A DNA stretch of 64,000 nt from Nyssa sinensis (lineage: Eukaryota > Streptophyta > Magnoliopsida > Cornales > Nyssaceae): positions 5,910,852 through 5,974,851 of the forward strand of contig CM018051.1 of NCBI GenBank assembly GCA_008638375.1, in the 5' to 3' direction. The number at the start of each line of letters is the position of its first letter. Within the stretch, counting starts at the first letter, position 1. A program made the translations under genes and the position numbers. This document shows positions 1-12,285 of the stretch, one piece after another. The notes under the pieces were generated by a model that worked only from the letters and a program-made list of their open reading frames with translations, made no database searches and was not told where the DNA came from.

Positions 1-154
1 CCATTTTCGTGATAGAAATAAGATTTGGTGGTGACTGTTGTGTAGATTTTTAGGAATTAATATACTGTCGCCTTTAGTTTTGGTGGACAACTTCTATTTG
101 ATTGCCAAATCTCTTAAATCTGCATGCAGTTTCTCAAACAATTATTTTTCTCAG

Positions 155-211
155 GTCCATTACTTTGTAGAGAAGATTGAAAGGTGTCCAACCATTGCCC
201 TCCTCAGCTGA
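155..211 (+). CDS. Probable last coding exon of an unidentified gene entering from the left
   Basis: A pyrimidine-rich stretch ending in CAG at 152-154 looks like a 3' splice site. It is followed by a short open segment reading VHYFVEKIERCPTIALLS and a TGA at 209-211. The sequence after it is AT-rich and resembles a 3' UTR up to about 760. I do not recognise the protein from 18 residues. The gene would run on the plus strand and converge on the hnRNP gene. The exon call rests only on the splice acceptor and the open frame, so it is tentative. Confidence 0.4.
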   Translation, partial: VHYFVEKIERCPTIALLS

Positions 212-1848
212 GCAGTTACCTCAGTTGATATTCCCAGACATTCTAATGAAGAGCAAGTTCAATGCAGCAGAGGAACAAAGGAGATACTGCACCTTTGCTT
301 TGGAATGATGTCTGCAGTCTGCAGTCAGAAAGTTTCCAGATGTTTTGAAACAATACCACAGCAACAGACCGGGAGCAAATTCAAGTTCTCGCATTAGTAG
401 TTCATGTTCTAAAATATTTCAAACATGTTTTAAGATCAGGTTCAGGTTCTATGTCTAGCTAGAGTTGAATGTCGTCGTCAAGTAAGCGCCAACTGGGGCG
501 GGATGCATGGGCTGCAATACAAGACAGTTTGCTTAGTCTCATGAATTTTACTGAGAAATAATCACTGTCGTGATGTTCAATTCCTGGAATAGGCTTCTCT
601 AGAAGTAGTTCATAAGCAGTTCTTTTTCTTTTTTTTCCTTCTCTTCTGACCTCAATTTATGGCTTATGTCATTAGTCTTATAATCTTTGGTAGTTCATCT
701 ATGATAATAGTTGTATTCATTGGTTCCAAGTGCATTGTACCCCGGTAATGAAAATGTGTAGGTCAAATTGACAAATTTTTGTTGATTTGTCAATTATTCA
801 TTAGCTCCGCAAATGAATAATTCTTCCTAAGATAGGGGCATGCAGAACTCCTAATGACCGGTAAAATATTGCTGACTGCTTTCAAAGGCTCTTTGCCTCC
901 CCCCTCATGCAACACCAATTATCAGCGTTCATTAGTAAACAATTGGGTCAAATACATTTACTCTCTAGAAATTTCATGCAAATTTTAAATAAGACTTGTT
1001 ATTTTAATTGAAACATTAAAGTCTCTCCATCACGTGATTATATTTTACCACTCCATTTTTGTACAGGTTTGAAAATAGCATCTTCTAATTTTCTAAGAGT
1101 TTCAAATGAGATTTTATAATTTTAAATTAAACAATTGCTAACTGCCTTTAATAATTTGTAGCGGCGGTATATAATTGGCATATGTATTGAATTGTATTTA
1201 TAAATTGATGGAATCAAATGTTCAAATTTGTTTCTAAAGTGTATTTAATCCTAAATAATATTCATGGGAGAATTACCTTCTTTCCCTATTCCCCCCAAAT
1301 AATCTCAATCAAGCGTCACCAACAGCCATAGTGCAGTGGTGGATTTAGATATGATGGCTAGGGGACAAAAGAGTAAGTATATAGGTTTTAAAAAATAATC
1401 ATAAAAAATTGGAGGGCGGCAAAGTCTGAACTTTTCTCAAAGAACTTTAGTAGAATAGTAGAAAAGGCAGATTTCTCAAAAAAATGTAAAAAATAAAAAT
1501 TTGAAACTCACCCATTGTCTTGGAGCTCGTTTTGGAAGAGCATTCTAGAGAAGTGATTTTAAAGAATTGATTATTCATTTTGTTCTTTGAGGGTTTAGTA
1601 AGATTTGTATAAAATAAATTGGCATCATGTATTTTTCCCTTTATCTTATATAAAAAGTAATGTGTAAGTTATGGACCAAGAATAATACTTGTTAGAAGCC
1701 AATTTTACTAACAGAATATGATAGATTCCACAACCAAATTCGCGCTTTAAGAAAAATGTTAAACACCTACCATTTTGACCAAAGTAGTTTTGGTCAAAAG
1801 TCAAAACAAGGCAAACGCCCCACCTAACACCACTTCGTCATGCCTATG

Positions 1849-1850
<2 letters not shown>
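212..1850. other. 3' UTR candidate and AT-rich spacer
   Basis: No coding segment is visible. The first 500 bases may be the 3' UTR of the plus-strand gene ending at 211. The rest is AT-rich, and around 1335-1450 there is debris resembling the GGGGC/AAATTTT-type plant repeats seen again near 20000, 53400 and 59260. Confidence 0.5.

Positions 1851-1899
<49 letters not shown>
1851..1899. repeat. Compound microsatellite (TA)n(GA)n
   Basis: A run of about twelve TA units passes directly into about ten GA units, just beyond the likely 3' UTR end of the hnRNP gene. The same TA-to-GA arrangement recurs at 28338-28368 and 51736-51758. Confidence 0.95.
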
Positions 1900-1900
<1 letters not shown>

Positions 1901-2168
1901 GCAAAATTGAAGAGTCTTTTACTGTGACTACAGCTGTTACAAACCACCATTGAATCAAAGTGCAGCCATAAGTTTAAAGAAACATTTTACATGATAAGAA
2001 GTTAGTTTTGTGGGCACACCGTCAAACAATGCCATGGAAGCATAAGAGAACTAACTGAAGGAGCACTGCCCTCGTATGCCTGGTAGTATTGCATCCATGA
2101 GCAATACAAAAAATCAGTATGGATTATATCGGTTACGGCCACGTCCACTGTCACTGCCTCGTCGTCCA

Positions 2169-5100
2169 CTACTCGAGCCACCTCCACTGCCTGCTCCTAC
2201 CACTTCTCTGCTGTGGTGGTGGGGTGTGTGGCAGTGCTCCAGGTTGTTGCCTACAGTAAGAAACAGTTCCAATTTATTTCCGGGAGTTTAACATGATGCA
2301 TATCAAAACAAAAATGGTAAAGAACTTATGGAGGAAAGAGCCCAAGTTCAAAAGCCAGTCCAACTATATAGACATGGCGGGCATGTCCAACCTCGAGGCT
2401 CCAGGAACAAGTATTTTTTAAACACACCACATAGGTTGAAGTGCAACAGGGTGTACAAACACAAGCAGCACCCAAAAAAAGTCCCTCGGTTCTGAAATTC
2501 GGTTCTAACAGCATTGGTAAGAAACAGAAGAAACTCTTGTTCCAGGGAGCATAAATCAAGAAAAATTGAAATTCATAACCTCAATGTACTACAACCCATC
2601 AACTCCTGAATACCCAGAAATAAAAGTGCAAAATCATATGTGCAATTTGCTTGATTAACTCAGGTCCTGGGATCCACTGGAAAAAAATGGTTAATGGACA
2701 TTACTGGACCAAACTGTGCTTCAAGGAACCTCATTAAAAGAACAGATTGACGATAGTGAGCATGTGGATCCTCGTGAGGTAGCAAACAAAGAAAGTCCCA
2801 GTGTGTCGCCCAACTAAGCAGCAGAATTAAGAGAATTAAACTACGCATCGAAAGGCATACTTACAGGACATATCCAATCCTTCCATCAGGCAGAAGCATC
2901 GGCATCATTGCCATGCCAGCAGGTGTAGGTCCCCTACCATAAATAAGGTTCTGCAAGGCAGGTATCTACATCACCAATTGAATAGAACAAATCTAGAAGC
3001 AGTAGTTTGAGAACAATTCCAGTCAAGAACTAAGCCTATTGTTGTTCTCAGAAATACGCTCTAACACATACATACATCTATTTTTAAAACCACTTACACA
3101 TCCATACACAAACTACGTGTTCTTTCAAGAAGCAGAACAATAAAAAATGCAACCAGTTCAAGGTGTCCACTGAATTTAGATTTCTAAACTATCTATACCT
3201 CCTGGTCTATGCATGCACTTCTTAGCATTGTTTTTTTTAAGGTAAATTATACTGACCTCCCTTGAGGTTTATGACAATTATACTGACTTTCCCTACTTTA
3301 CAAAATAATATACAGATACCTCCCTCCAATCAATTTTTTCTTCAAAATAACAAAATTACCCCTTTCAATTTTTTTTTAATTTTTTAAATCTTCACCAATT
3401 TTTTTTCATTTTTCAAATAAATATTGATTAAAAACCTTAAATTTATTTTTATATAAAATAAAAATAAGTTATTTACCTTAAATTTGTTTTTAAATAAAAA
3501 AATTAAAAATCTTTAAAAAAAAGTTAGAATAAATTGACCAAAATTAAAAAAATGCAAAAATAAATAAATAAAAGCGACAGTTTCATCATTTTGAAAAATA
3601 AATTGACAGGAATGAGGTATATGTATATTATTTTATAAAGTAAAGGAGGTCAGTGTAATTTCATAAATCTCAAAGGAGGTCAGTGTAATTTACCCTTTTT
3701 TTAAATATATATATATATATACAAGTGCTTCTTAGCATTGTTTAATGAGTGACTCACCAACTAGAATACAGCTTATAAATTGTCACATATGATGGATCTC
3801 TCCCAAAAAATCCAACAATACAATCAAAAACAATTCTAATCAAATTATGGGACACCCATTATGTAAATCATGATAAAATTCTTGGGCGAAAATGCCAAAT
3901 TAATAATGCAGAAAAAGGTGTATAATGCACAGAAAAGTTAACAATTATGAAATAATCAAATTTGAAAAACAAAAGGAATGTATAAACATTCTTTGAAAGG
4001 AAAAGGGTTACTTACCTGTCCAAAACCTGAACCACCATATCCAGCACCTAAAGGACCATAGGCACCCCCAACCATGCCATAACCAGCACGAGGTGGGTAG
4101 CTTGGAAGTAAGGCCGACTTCTGTGAATTTGGTCCGCCAGTAGACTTCTGATCAGCCTGTGGCTTTGCAAGAGAGCACTCCAAAACTTGACCTGTCAATT
4201 GAAATTCATAATCATAATAAAAATATTTTCAAAAAAAAAAAAGATCATTGCCTGACATTTGTCTCGCCGATGCAGGGTGCTGGGAGAGGTGGACGGGGTA
4301 CAGACCTAACTTCTGGCACTAGATGCATGAAGTGGCTGCCCACAGACTTGAACCTCCAGCATTCTCTACATGTCTTCTCTATCATTAAGAATTACAGAAA
4401 ATCACAGGCAAGAAACAGAGGCCAGTATTACCATCTATCTCGTATTTCTCAGTGTTCTTTAGAGCCTTCATCGCACTTGACCTTTCTGCAAAGTGAACAA
4501 AACCGAATCTGCTCTTTTCCTGTCCTGCTTTTGCGGGAGGGAGAGCTACTTTTGTGATCTTTCCATGATGTTCAAACAGCTCTTTCAACTGATCCTGAGT
4601 AATGTTTTTGGGCAAATTCTTCACATAAACTGCTTTAACCTGAATGGGAGAACCCGTTCAACACCTTTTTCATATGATATTCCAAGGTGTTCAAAGATGT
4701 AAATTTAGCACTTTGTGGACATAGTACACTGTTAATTTAAGTAAGATCTTAAAAATGAAGTCAATATCAGTCCCAAACTACACCAAACCACGGGTTGTTG
4801 AATGGCAACAAACATCTACTATCAATTCTCAAACTAAATGGTAGATATATATATATATATATATGCTTTTCCTAATGCAACAGTGGTCGCCAACTATTCA
4901 AAAACACAACCAAAAACATGGCTTTGACAAGCTGTCAAATAGGAATATAGGATAAGGCTGTCTTTAGAAGGGAGAAACAAAAACAAAAAAAAAAAATTGC
5001 AATATAAAGCATACATTTTAGAGATGTTTGACATGGCAAAAATAAGACAAAATAGGAGTGTCCACATTCCGCAAGAAAGTCAGTATGGATTCCTAGAAAT

Positions 5101-6658
5101 GGGCCTATTTCCTAATTAATTAAAAATCCATTAATTGCAATGGTTTGCAACATTTCAATTATTATTTAATAAAAAATTAAGAATAAAGTTGAAACAAGTG
5201 CAGAATAAAGCACCTGGGAAGCTGCTGAAGATTCTGCATTTTTAGGATCAGCCCAGCTCACAGTTGGAGCATTATCGTCGAGCTTAAATTTTGAGTTTGA
5301 CATCTTTTGTCTTGAATACTCTGCACATGCATGGTTATAATATTCGATGAATGCAAATCCACGATTGCGGCTAGAGTTTTGCGGGTCCTGTTATAATAAA
5401 GAAGATAAACAAACAGCTTAGAAATAGACAGCCAACACTAGACAGAGTTTACAGTACAATTTTGGAAAAGTTGGACAAGCAAGTGTAACTCAGAAGTGCA
5501 AAGAAATAGAATTCAAATGAAGAATTTATTATAAGATAATAAATAAAAATGAAACATGCAAACCTTCGGCAATTCCACAGAAGTGACTCCGGGCCCTATC
5601 TCAGTTACAACCTTTTTAATATCCTCCTCTCCCCAGTTTCTGGGAACATTACCGATGAACAGCCTATGCTTAGCTTGAGATGTCGAGCATTTAATCTTTC
5701 TTCCCTGAAAAAAAGAGAGTTTTTTTTTGTGTTGATGAAAAAGAAATAGATTTTATAGAATGGTTGATAGTGAGGCATTCGCAACCTCAGAAATCCTGGC
5801 AACATGCCAAAAGGTTGTTGAAAAAAAAGGGTGGATATATATAGATGTATGTAGAAAGGCATGCACACACCCACACATATGGGCATGCATAAACATGTAC
5901 AAGGATGCACACATACAAAGTGGGAGTATCATCTTCGTAAATGATTGGAATCAATCAGGGAGGGGGGAAGGCATAAAAACAACAGTCTGCTTGCTTTACC
6001 TTCAAATCAGTATTATTAAGCTCCTTAATGGCCTTGGTAGCCAAATCCTTAGTTCTGAATGTGACAAAAGCATAACCCTTGTTCTCACTTGAGTCTTTTC
6101 CCTTCATTATCCTAACCTGTCACAAGCACATACAATAATCTGTACTTTAGACTGAACATAGAGCATGCAACCCATTTTATATACAGGAATATATCTTACC
6201 TCTGCGACTTCCCCTACAGATTCACAAAAGCCCCTTAGATCCTCTTCAGAAGCATCTTGAGTAATGCCGCCTAAATATACCTCTGATCCATGAGGAGGAA
6301 ATGCAAGCAGCTCGGCATGCTTTTTTTCCACATCCTCTTCCACCTCAGCAGGTTCCATCTCATCACCATCTGAGCCTTTCTGTGCATCAGGCCCATCAGC
6401 AACAGCAGCTTCTTCCTCCTCTTCCTCTTCCTCTTCCTCTTCCTCCACCTCCTCCTCTACCTCTTCTTCCTCTACCTCTTCCACTTCCTCTTCTTCTTCT
6501 ATTTCTTCATACTCAACCTCTTCCTCTACCATCTCCTCAAGATCATTGTCTCCATCAAGGTCCACCTGCTCTTCTGACTCGACAGGCTTTTCAGGCTCAG
6601 TAGGTTTCTGAGGCTCATCTGACTTAGAAACTGCAGCACTTGCTCTTGTTCTCGGCAT
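2169..6658 (-). CDS. hnRNP Q/R-like protein with three RRM domains (LIF2-like), last exon apparently frameshifted
   Basis: Eight coding exons on the minus strand: 6200-6658, 6000-6116, 5564-5704, 5214-5387, 4432-4639, 4016-4191, 2865-2950, 2169-2250. Phases close at every junction, giving about 480 residues. The first exon encodes a long Glu-rich acidic N-terminus, then RRM1 (about 126-200, RNP2 VYLGGI). RRM2 starts at LFIGNVP (about 205-290) and RRM3 at VYVKNLP (about 299-372, RNP1 RFGFVHF). A Gly/Pro-rich tail follows. The family comprises nuclear RNA-binding proteins; Arabidopsis LIF2 partners the Polycomb protein LHP1. The ATG at 6656-6658 lies downstream of a 5' UTR splice acceptor at 6668-6669. 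In the last exon the frame from upstream stops at 2169-2171, while the expected Arg/Gly-rich C-terminus ending RNRYNPY lies in another frame ending at 2114. The family assignment is firm; the true C-terminus is not. Confidence 0.9.
3241..3695. mobile_element. MITE with inverted termini and a 9-bp target duplication (Mutator-like)
   Basis: Lies in the intron between hnRNP exons 6 and 7. The left end reads GGTAAATTATACTGACCTCC, and the reverse complement of the right end reads GGGTAAATTACACTGACCTCC. Each end also carries a second internal copy of the TACTGAC-type motif. The flanks share TTTTTTTAA (3232-3240 and 3696-3704), nine bases, as expected for Mutator-like elements, though a T-rich duplication is weak evidence alone. 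The interior is AT-rich with no coding capacity. Degenerate relatives lie near 23100-23335 and 35880-36310. Confidence 0.75.
4245..4365 (-). mobile_element. SINE-like fragment, antisense
   Basis: Read on the minus strand this has a B-box-like GGAGGTTCAAGTC followed by a tail resembling plant Au-type SINEs (CAGCACCCTGCATCGGCG). No clear A box or target duplication is seen, so it is probably truncated. It lies in the hnRNP intron between RRM3 and the C-terminal exon. Confidence 0.45.
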
Positions 6659-6796
6659 CTTACTTGTCTAATAGAGTAAGCTTGCACAGCAACTATGATG
6701 GAGGCACAGAAGCATTTGCAGAAGAAAGAATACATGTATGGACAGGTGGAGAAAAAAAATGAAAGGCCAAAAGGAGTTCCAGAGTAAGAATCTTGA

Positions 6797-7237
6797 CTGA
6801 ATCTTGGCCATGAGATATGGCTCCAAGGAGTTACAATGTGAATAGTTTTCAATAAAGGGATCATAATATAGTAGCAATACTAATAGAGACAGGCAAGAGA
6901 GAATTCTGGATAACAATCAAGAGGAATGATGATGCTCAGAAGGTGCAAAAACAATGAACCAATGAATTTTTCTCGAAACTTAGGTGTCAATTGATGCCTA
7001 AAAAAAGGGGGCCACCTTTACTGTTTAACTATCTATCCAAAACATAGCATTCACAACAAAGAAAAGATAAAGAGCAAATAACGGAATGAGTAATTGAACT
7101 ACGAAAGATGAAAATCACAAAGGAAAAAATTGCCATGCAGAACAATAATCCACAGAAACAGCAAACAAAAAACAAGAAATGTCTCCAGACCGCAGCAACA
7201 GAAAACTAGATCAGTTTGATCATCAAAAAATAGTCCT
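6797..7237. repeat. Segment duplicated at 12811-13248
   Basis: About 440 bp inside the hnRNP leader intron reappears in the same orientation 6 kb away with only scattered substitutions. Similarity starts at CTGAATCTTGGCCATGAGAT and ends at CATCAAAAAATAGTCC. It shows no terminal inverted repeats or poly(A). Confidence 0.9.
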
Positions 7238-7589
7238 GTCCAGTCCAACATACATAGTTCCAGTTCCAGAATACATGTCCATATTCATAACCTTCCTGCA
7301 GTAAGTTAATGCACAGGAACTGAGAATGTAATGACCAATTGCAATCCCAAATGCATTTCACATAACCAGTGTTCAATATCAGAATTGATGAACACCCATT
7401 TTATTAGCTCCACAAAGATAAAAGAACCTGAGTACTAACAAACATCTTAATTCTCACCTTCAAGAAAGAAAATTGGCTTCATACTACAGATTAATTTCAT
7501 GAAAATAAGATACCGTATTAGGTAAAAAAATTTACAAAAATAAGAAGGCTAAGCTAGGTAACAAAAAGGATTAGAGGTTTTTTTTCAGG

Positions 7590-7990
7590 TGTTGTGTGTG
7601 TATAGTACCCCAGGATCCCACATTGCCTGGCCCTGGTGACTAAGACCCTAGGTGCTTATAGGTATGGGGCTTGAACTTTCGTTGTACAACATGTTTTCTG
7701 AGCTAAGTCTAGAGAAGCATAGCCTTGCGTTGAGGGGCCTAACCCATTGCCAACAGACAATATTATACAATGTGGAGTCAGGTCATTACAATTGATATCA
7801 AAGCTGAACTTATCATGTGATTTGGGACCACGCTGGACAGGCTAAGCATCCAATCCGGCGGATGGTGGCTTTGGACGGTACCAACAGTGTGGTGGGTACC
7901 TTTAACCCTACGAGAACGTAAGGTCCTGCGAGGGGGCGAATGTAGTTCCCCCAAGATCTCACATCACCTCATGACAGGGATCCTAGGCGC
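7590..7990. mobile_element. LTR-like repeat fragment
   Basis: This block is richer in G+C than its surroundings. It carries phrases typical of plant LTR sequences, such as GGATCCCACATTGCC near the left end and AAGATCTCACATCACC near the right end. No reading frame, primer-binding site or paired LTR is visible. It sits in the hnRNP leader intron. Confidence 0.35.
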
Positions 7991-9539
7991 GAATAAATGA
8001 GACTGAAAATAACGGCATGCAAGTTCATTACATAAGGGTCTCAATCCATATAGGGATCAAAATCATGGTGGGAGGAATAGATTAAAATAACGGCCGACAT
8101 ATATCAATTTTTTTGGCACTCCGATACCGATACAGGCAAATATATCAATAAGACTGAAAATCACAGTTTTATCATGTATCAGCCATTATGCAACCATTAC
8201 AATTGTTTTGATTTCCTTTTTGCAAAATACATGAGAGATGCCTAAAAAATAATCCAAAAAAACTGAAACAGGTTATCAACAAATTTGGGCTGATATGGCA
8301 TTGGAAAAAAGCATCTTTGCCTCATAAATTTTTTAAAAATTCTCAATATATATTAATAACACTAAAGTACTAAACTAATTTTCATGCTTATAATTATATT
8401 TTTTAGTTATTATCTATATTAGTTGTTATAATGTTATTCAAAACAAATTATACTTTCTTATTAACTTTAGAAAAAAATATATAAAATATTATAACATTTT
8501 TCTAGGTATTGTAAATTAAAAACTAACAATAAAAACACTAAAAGGTGACAAACAATGGTCAAAACATCCATATCAATGACTCTTAGAAGGTTTGCTAAAA
8601 TTTGAAAAAGATTTACCGTCAAAATTTCCAATTCCTGTTATGGGAGGCCCAATACTCCCAATACCATTATACTATGATCACAACCGAAATTTAAATCCAT
8701 GGTCGAAGGGTACTTTATGTGTACTGCCCATTACAACTGGTTACCACAATATAGCAGCTGCTGCAGCCTAGGAAGGCTTCTGTCATCAGTTGAATTCGAG
8801 AGGTTTAATATTCTTCTTTTATTTTTTATCTTCTTAAATTACATTTCCAACTACGATATACAGAATTTATGTTATTAAAAAAAAGGGAAAAAAATGTTGA
8901 GCCAAATCTTGAACGAAACATTCCAAAGGAAAGAGATTCGAATAGATTGAAGATATATAGACTTGTTTTTTCGCAGATCTTTTCAGTTTAGTTGCTTGAG
9001 TGGGGTTAGATTCTTCATTTCTGGCCTAAACATGTTAACTTACCAGATAAAAATATAATATTTTTGGCAAGATCTAAGTTTGCATTTCTTAGCAGTTATG
9101 ATAAATTTCCATTTACTTCATTAGTGTATAAATTTTTCTAATTACTTTTTAGCTCACACATCATCTTCGTACATCTTACTACAGTAGATTTCCAGTCATT
9201 ACTTTTTACATTAATCTTGAGTCTCTTCAGCCATTAATTAGGAGGAGGCCATAGGCTCAGCAATGAGCTCATGGTTAAGGAACTGTTGTGAAACTTCAAA
9301 CTGAAACTGGACCAATTTAAAAATCGTATTCAGACTGCTTTCCATTTTAAAGCATTGGAAAAAAGAGAGCCCCATAAAAATTAACCAAGTTATATCCAGA
9401 GCGACTGTAAAGGCAGGACCATGTCACTGCTGTATCCAAATTTACTAACTATAATTTGAAACAGGGATGTTTAATTCCTTATATTGTGGTTATCAGGGAA
9501 AGTTTTATTTCTGCTGATTCTTTATAACTTGTGTCCTTT

Positions 9540-9675
9540 TTTTCAGAGGATATGAGCTCTAGGTAGAGTTGTTTGCCCCACCCCTGTTGGGGTCTCTTAT
9601 GTATACTTTGCGTGTACCAGGATTGAGACCCTAATGGCATTCTTGAGTGAATTTTCATCATCAAGAAAAACCATT
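9540..9675 (+). mobile_element. LINE 3' tail fragment
   Basis: The sequence GGGGTCTCTTATGTATACTTTGCGTGTACC followed by a short T-rich and AAGAAAAA end resembles the 3' tails of plant L1-type LINEs. No coding part is preserved. Confidence 0.35.
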
Positions 9676-10132
9676 ACATCCCAAATGCAGTTTATTTCGC
9701 TGCCATTTCCATTTACAGAACAAACACGAAGCTGTTTCAGGTCTCACGTGTTGCTGTCAAAATAAATACACACATATATACATATATATTGCAGCAAAGA
9801 AAAGCAAACCCGAAAAGTATAACGACACCCATCACCTAATACCTTAATCCTTCCCAATCAAATTCCATAAATGTGTGGAAATTGCTTCAAATCCAACCCA
9901 ATGTCAAAGCAGATTAAATGAGTAACCCATATAATTATTAAAATATTCGGGCTGATTGTACAACAAATCAAATCATATATAAGAAAACAAATGGCGACAT
10001 ATGTAACAATTCCCACAAACGATCAACAATGGGTTTTTATTAGAGAAAGACATAAATCAACAGAGAAAACAGAATATATGTATATATGTATATAGAAAGA
10101 GAGCGGCGGGGAGGGAAGGAATGAGTAATTAC

Positions 10133-10250
10133 CGGTGGAAGTGTCCGTCTCTAAGAACTTTTACTCTGGAACACTTGCCCCTCTTTAGTGTGTATTGAAA
10201 ACCCTAGACGACTTGCTGGTTGGGGGTTTTGATCGGATCGTAATTGTACT
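10133..10250 (-). other. Likely first (non-coding) exon and promoter side of the hnRNP gene
   Basis: On the minus strand a G+C-richer stretch ends at a good donor (CCACCG|GTAATTACTC). It would supply the 5' UTR spliced to 6667. The upper boundary is a guess, because no TATA box or initiator could be fixed. Confidence 0.5.
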
Positions 10251-11584
10251 GATATTACTGAATTGCCCCCTCTTTCATGCACTATTTCCCACGTCGAGTA
10301 GCCCTTTTTTTCCCCAACCCAGTGATTTATTTTTTAAAATAAAATATATTTGTAAAATAAAATTTTTCATTCAAAAAATACATAATATTTTTTTATTAAA
10401 AATTTTAATAAAAAAATTAATACAAAAAAATTATAATTATTAATTTATATTTTAACATGATTAAAAAATATTATTAATTAAACTAAAATAATTTTCAAGA
10501 TAAATTTTTAAAAATATTAAATAATTAATAAAATAAGTTATCTAATTCAAAAAAAATATAATATTTTTTATTAATCTAAAAGCCTAAAAAAATAGATTTT
10601 CACTTCATAAAATCTTATGATTTTTTTAACTTTGAATGATGGTCTTGAGCAGTGAAAATGGTCGTTTGCTCGTGTACAGTAACGATGATAGTTATTAATC
10701 ATCTCCAATTTCAGTACATATAAAAGTCCGTAAAAATACAATCGAATAGTATTATCATATATTAAAAAGTATCTCGATTTGATAAACAAATGACTTATTG
10801 TTCTTCTGCTCAAATTAGAGATGTGAGTAAATGAAAGGAAACATCTAACGAGTTACAATAAATAAACTAAAATATGAGTTATAAGACTTGAACCTATGAT
10901 TTCAATTAAAAAGAATAACATTACCATATAAGTAAAATAACTGTTATTTTAAAACAAATTCTCTCAAATATTTGTGTCCAATAAACTTAAATACATTATC
11001 TGTGCTAAAGTATAAAAATAATGTACATTTATATGTAATTACATACATACACAATTGTGAATATATAGGTTAATTGTTGTGCATATCAACACTCTCTTTA
11101 TAAAATTATAAATTTATTTGATATTTCTTAATCTTTTAAGAATTACTTATAAAATTGTAACATGGAATAAGGAAAAAATATATATTTTTCTTTTTCTTTT
11201 TGGATATTTACAATTATTATTATTAAATATATATATATATATAGGATCTTCCAATTCTATACCTAATTTCTTCGCCAACGTCCGAGTCTGGTTTAATAAT
11301 TTTGATCTTATCTTTACTTAATAAGAAAGTAAAAAAGAAATATCAAACTAATTCTTAAATTGGATTAAATATATTCAAAATTTTAATTATTTATGCCTTT
11401 ATCAATTCAATAATTTATTTTTTTTGCTCACATTGAATAAAATTGAAATCATAAACAGAGAAAATCTGATTGTCATTCAATTGAAGAATAAATGTGGCAC
11501 TCAAAATCCTAAATACAAAAAACAAGTACACATACTCCTTTTATTATATTCAACAAATTTTCATCTCTAGATCCATATATTGCC
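10251..11584. other. AT-rich spacer with one SINE-like scar
   Basis: No gene is visible. On the minus strand around 10860-10945 there is a possible tRNA-derived SINE remnant, with an A-box-like ACTTATATGGTAAT and a B-box-like AGGTTCAAGTC. A (TA)n run lies at 11226-11243. Confidence 0.5.
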
Positions 11585-12010
11585 ATGGCAAGTGGAAATG
11601 GGAAGCAACCATTTTGTTTGAAGAAAGGTGAAGATGATAATTTTTACACGTGTTTTGATCCAGAAAGAGGCAGGCAGCGTGGCCAATCCGTAAGACGCTT
11701 GCTTGGCATGAAGTAGACATTGATATTTCTCGCATTAGATTTCCTGCAGATAATGATTTTCAGACACATATCATTGATAAGTTGGCACCAGCAAAGAGTT
11801 GATGTACTAAATTCTGGGAAACCCATGAAAATCACTTTGTGGGATGAAGAAACTCATGCTTCTTATCAAAAGCGTTTGGCTTTTGATGAGAATAAGTACC
11901 AGTACCTGCTTATGGGTTGGGATGCCGTCATAAAAAACCGGCAGCTCCTTGCCAGGCAACTGGTAGGATTTGGGATGAATGCTGGAAATTTGAATTTTGC
12001 AACTCTATAG
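11585..12010 (+). pseudogene. B3-domain (plant DNA-binding) gene with two frame breaks
   Basis: The frame opened by ATG at 11585 reads MASGNGKQPFCLKK and ends with LVGFGMNAGNLNFATL at 12008, but it hits TAG at 11714-11716. Between about 11660 and 11795 the B3-like reading (WPIRKTLAWHEVDIDISRI, then RFPADNDFQ) lies in the next frame; from about 11795 it returns to the first frame (RVDVLNSGKPMKITLWDEE). Joined this way the order matches a B3 fold: entry motif, Pro-Ala-containing strand, W-D-E-E, YQYLLMGWDAVI, and a C-terminal FATL strand. B3 proteins bind DNA in plant transcription control. Two compensating shifts indicate a decayed copy or sequence errors. The gene would be about 140 residues and intronless. 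Confidence 0.65.
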
Positions 12011-12285
12011 TAGAAGTAGAAGAGCACAAATATCCTGCTAGGATGTAATAATAATAGAAATAATAATCGAAGAAGAAGAAGAAGAAATGTAACAATAAAA
12101 ATGATCAATTTCTTTCAAAAGTCTCTTGATACATTCTTCCAACTGGTCACTCTCATTTGGAAAGAGATTCGTGATGCCACTCAGCCACATGTGACTCTAA
12201 TTTTGAAACAATTTCTAAGAGAAAAAAAACAAAAACAAGTATTCAGACATGTTTTCGTTTCCAAGTTTTATAAAAAAGGGCAAGA

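Larger units (their letters stand above)
6668..10132 (-). other. Large intron in the 5' UTR of the hnRNP gene
   Basis: The intron is bounded by the acceptor TCTATTAG at 6668-6675 and the donor CCG|GTAATT at 10131-10133, both read on the minus strand. It contains no coding exon. It holds the source of the block repeated at 12.8-13.2 kb, an LTR-like fragment (7590-7990) and a LINE 3' tail (9540-9675). Large leader introns are common in plant RNA-binding protein genes; this one is inferred from splice signals, not from transcript data. Confidence 0.6.

Noticed and set aside
6301..6603. Plus-strand open frame rich in Pro and Leu
   Set aside because: It is the complement of the acidic GAA/GAG-rich exon of the hnRNP gene; the composition is explained by that exon.
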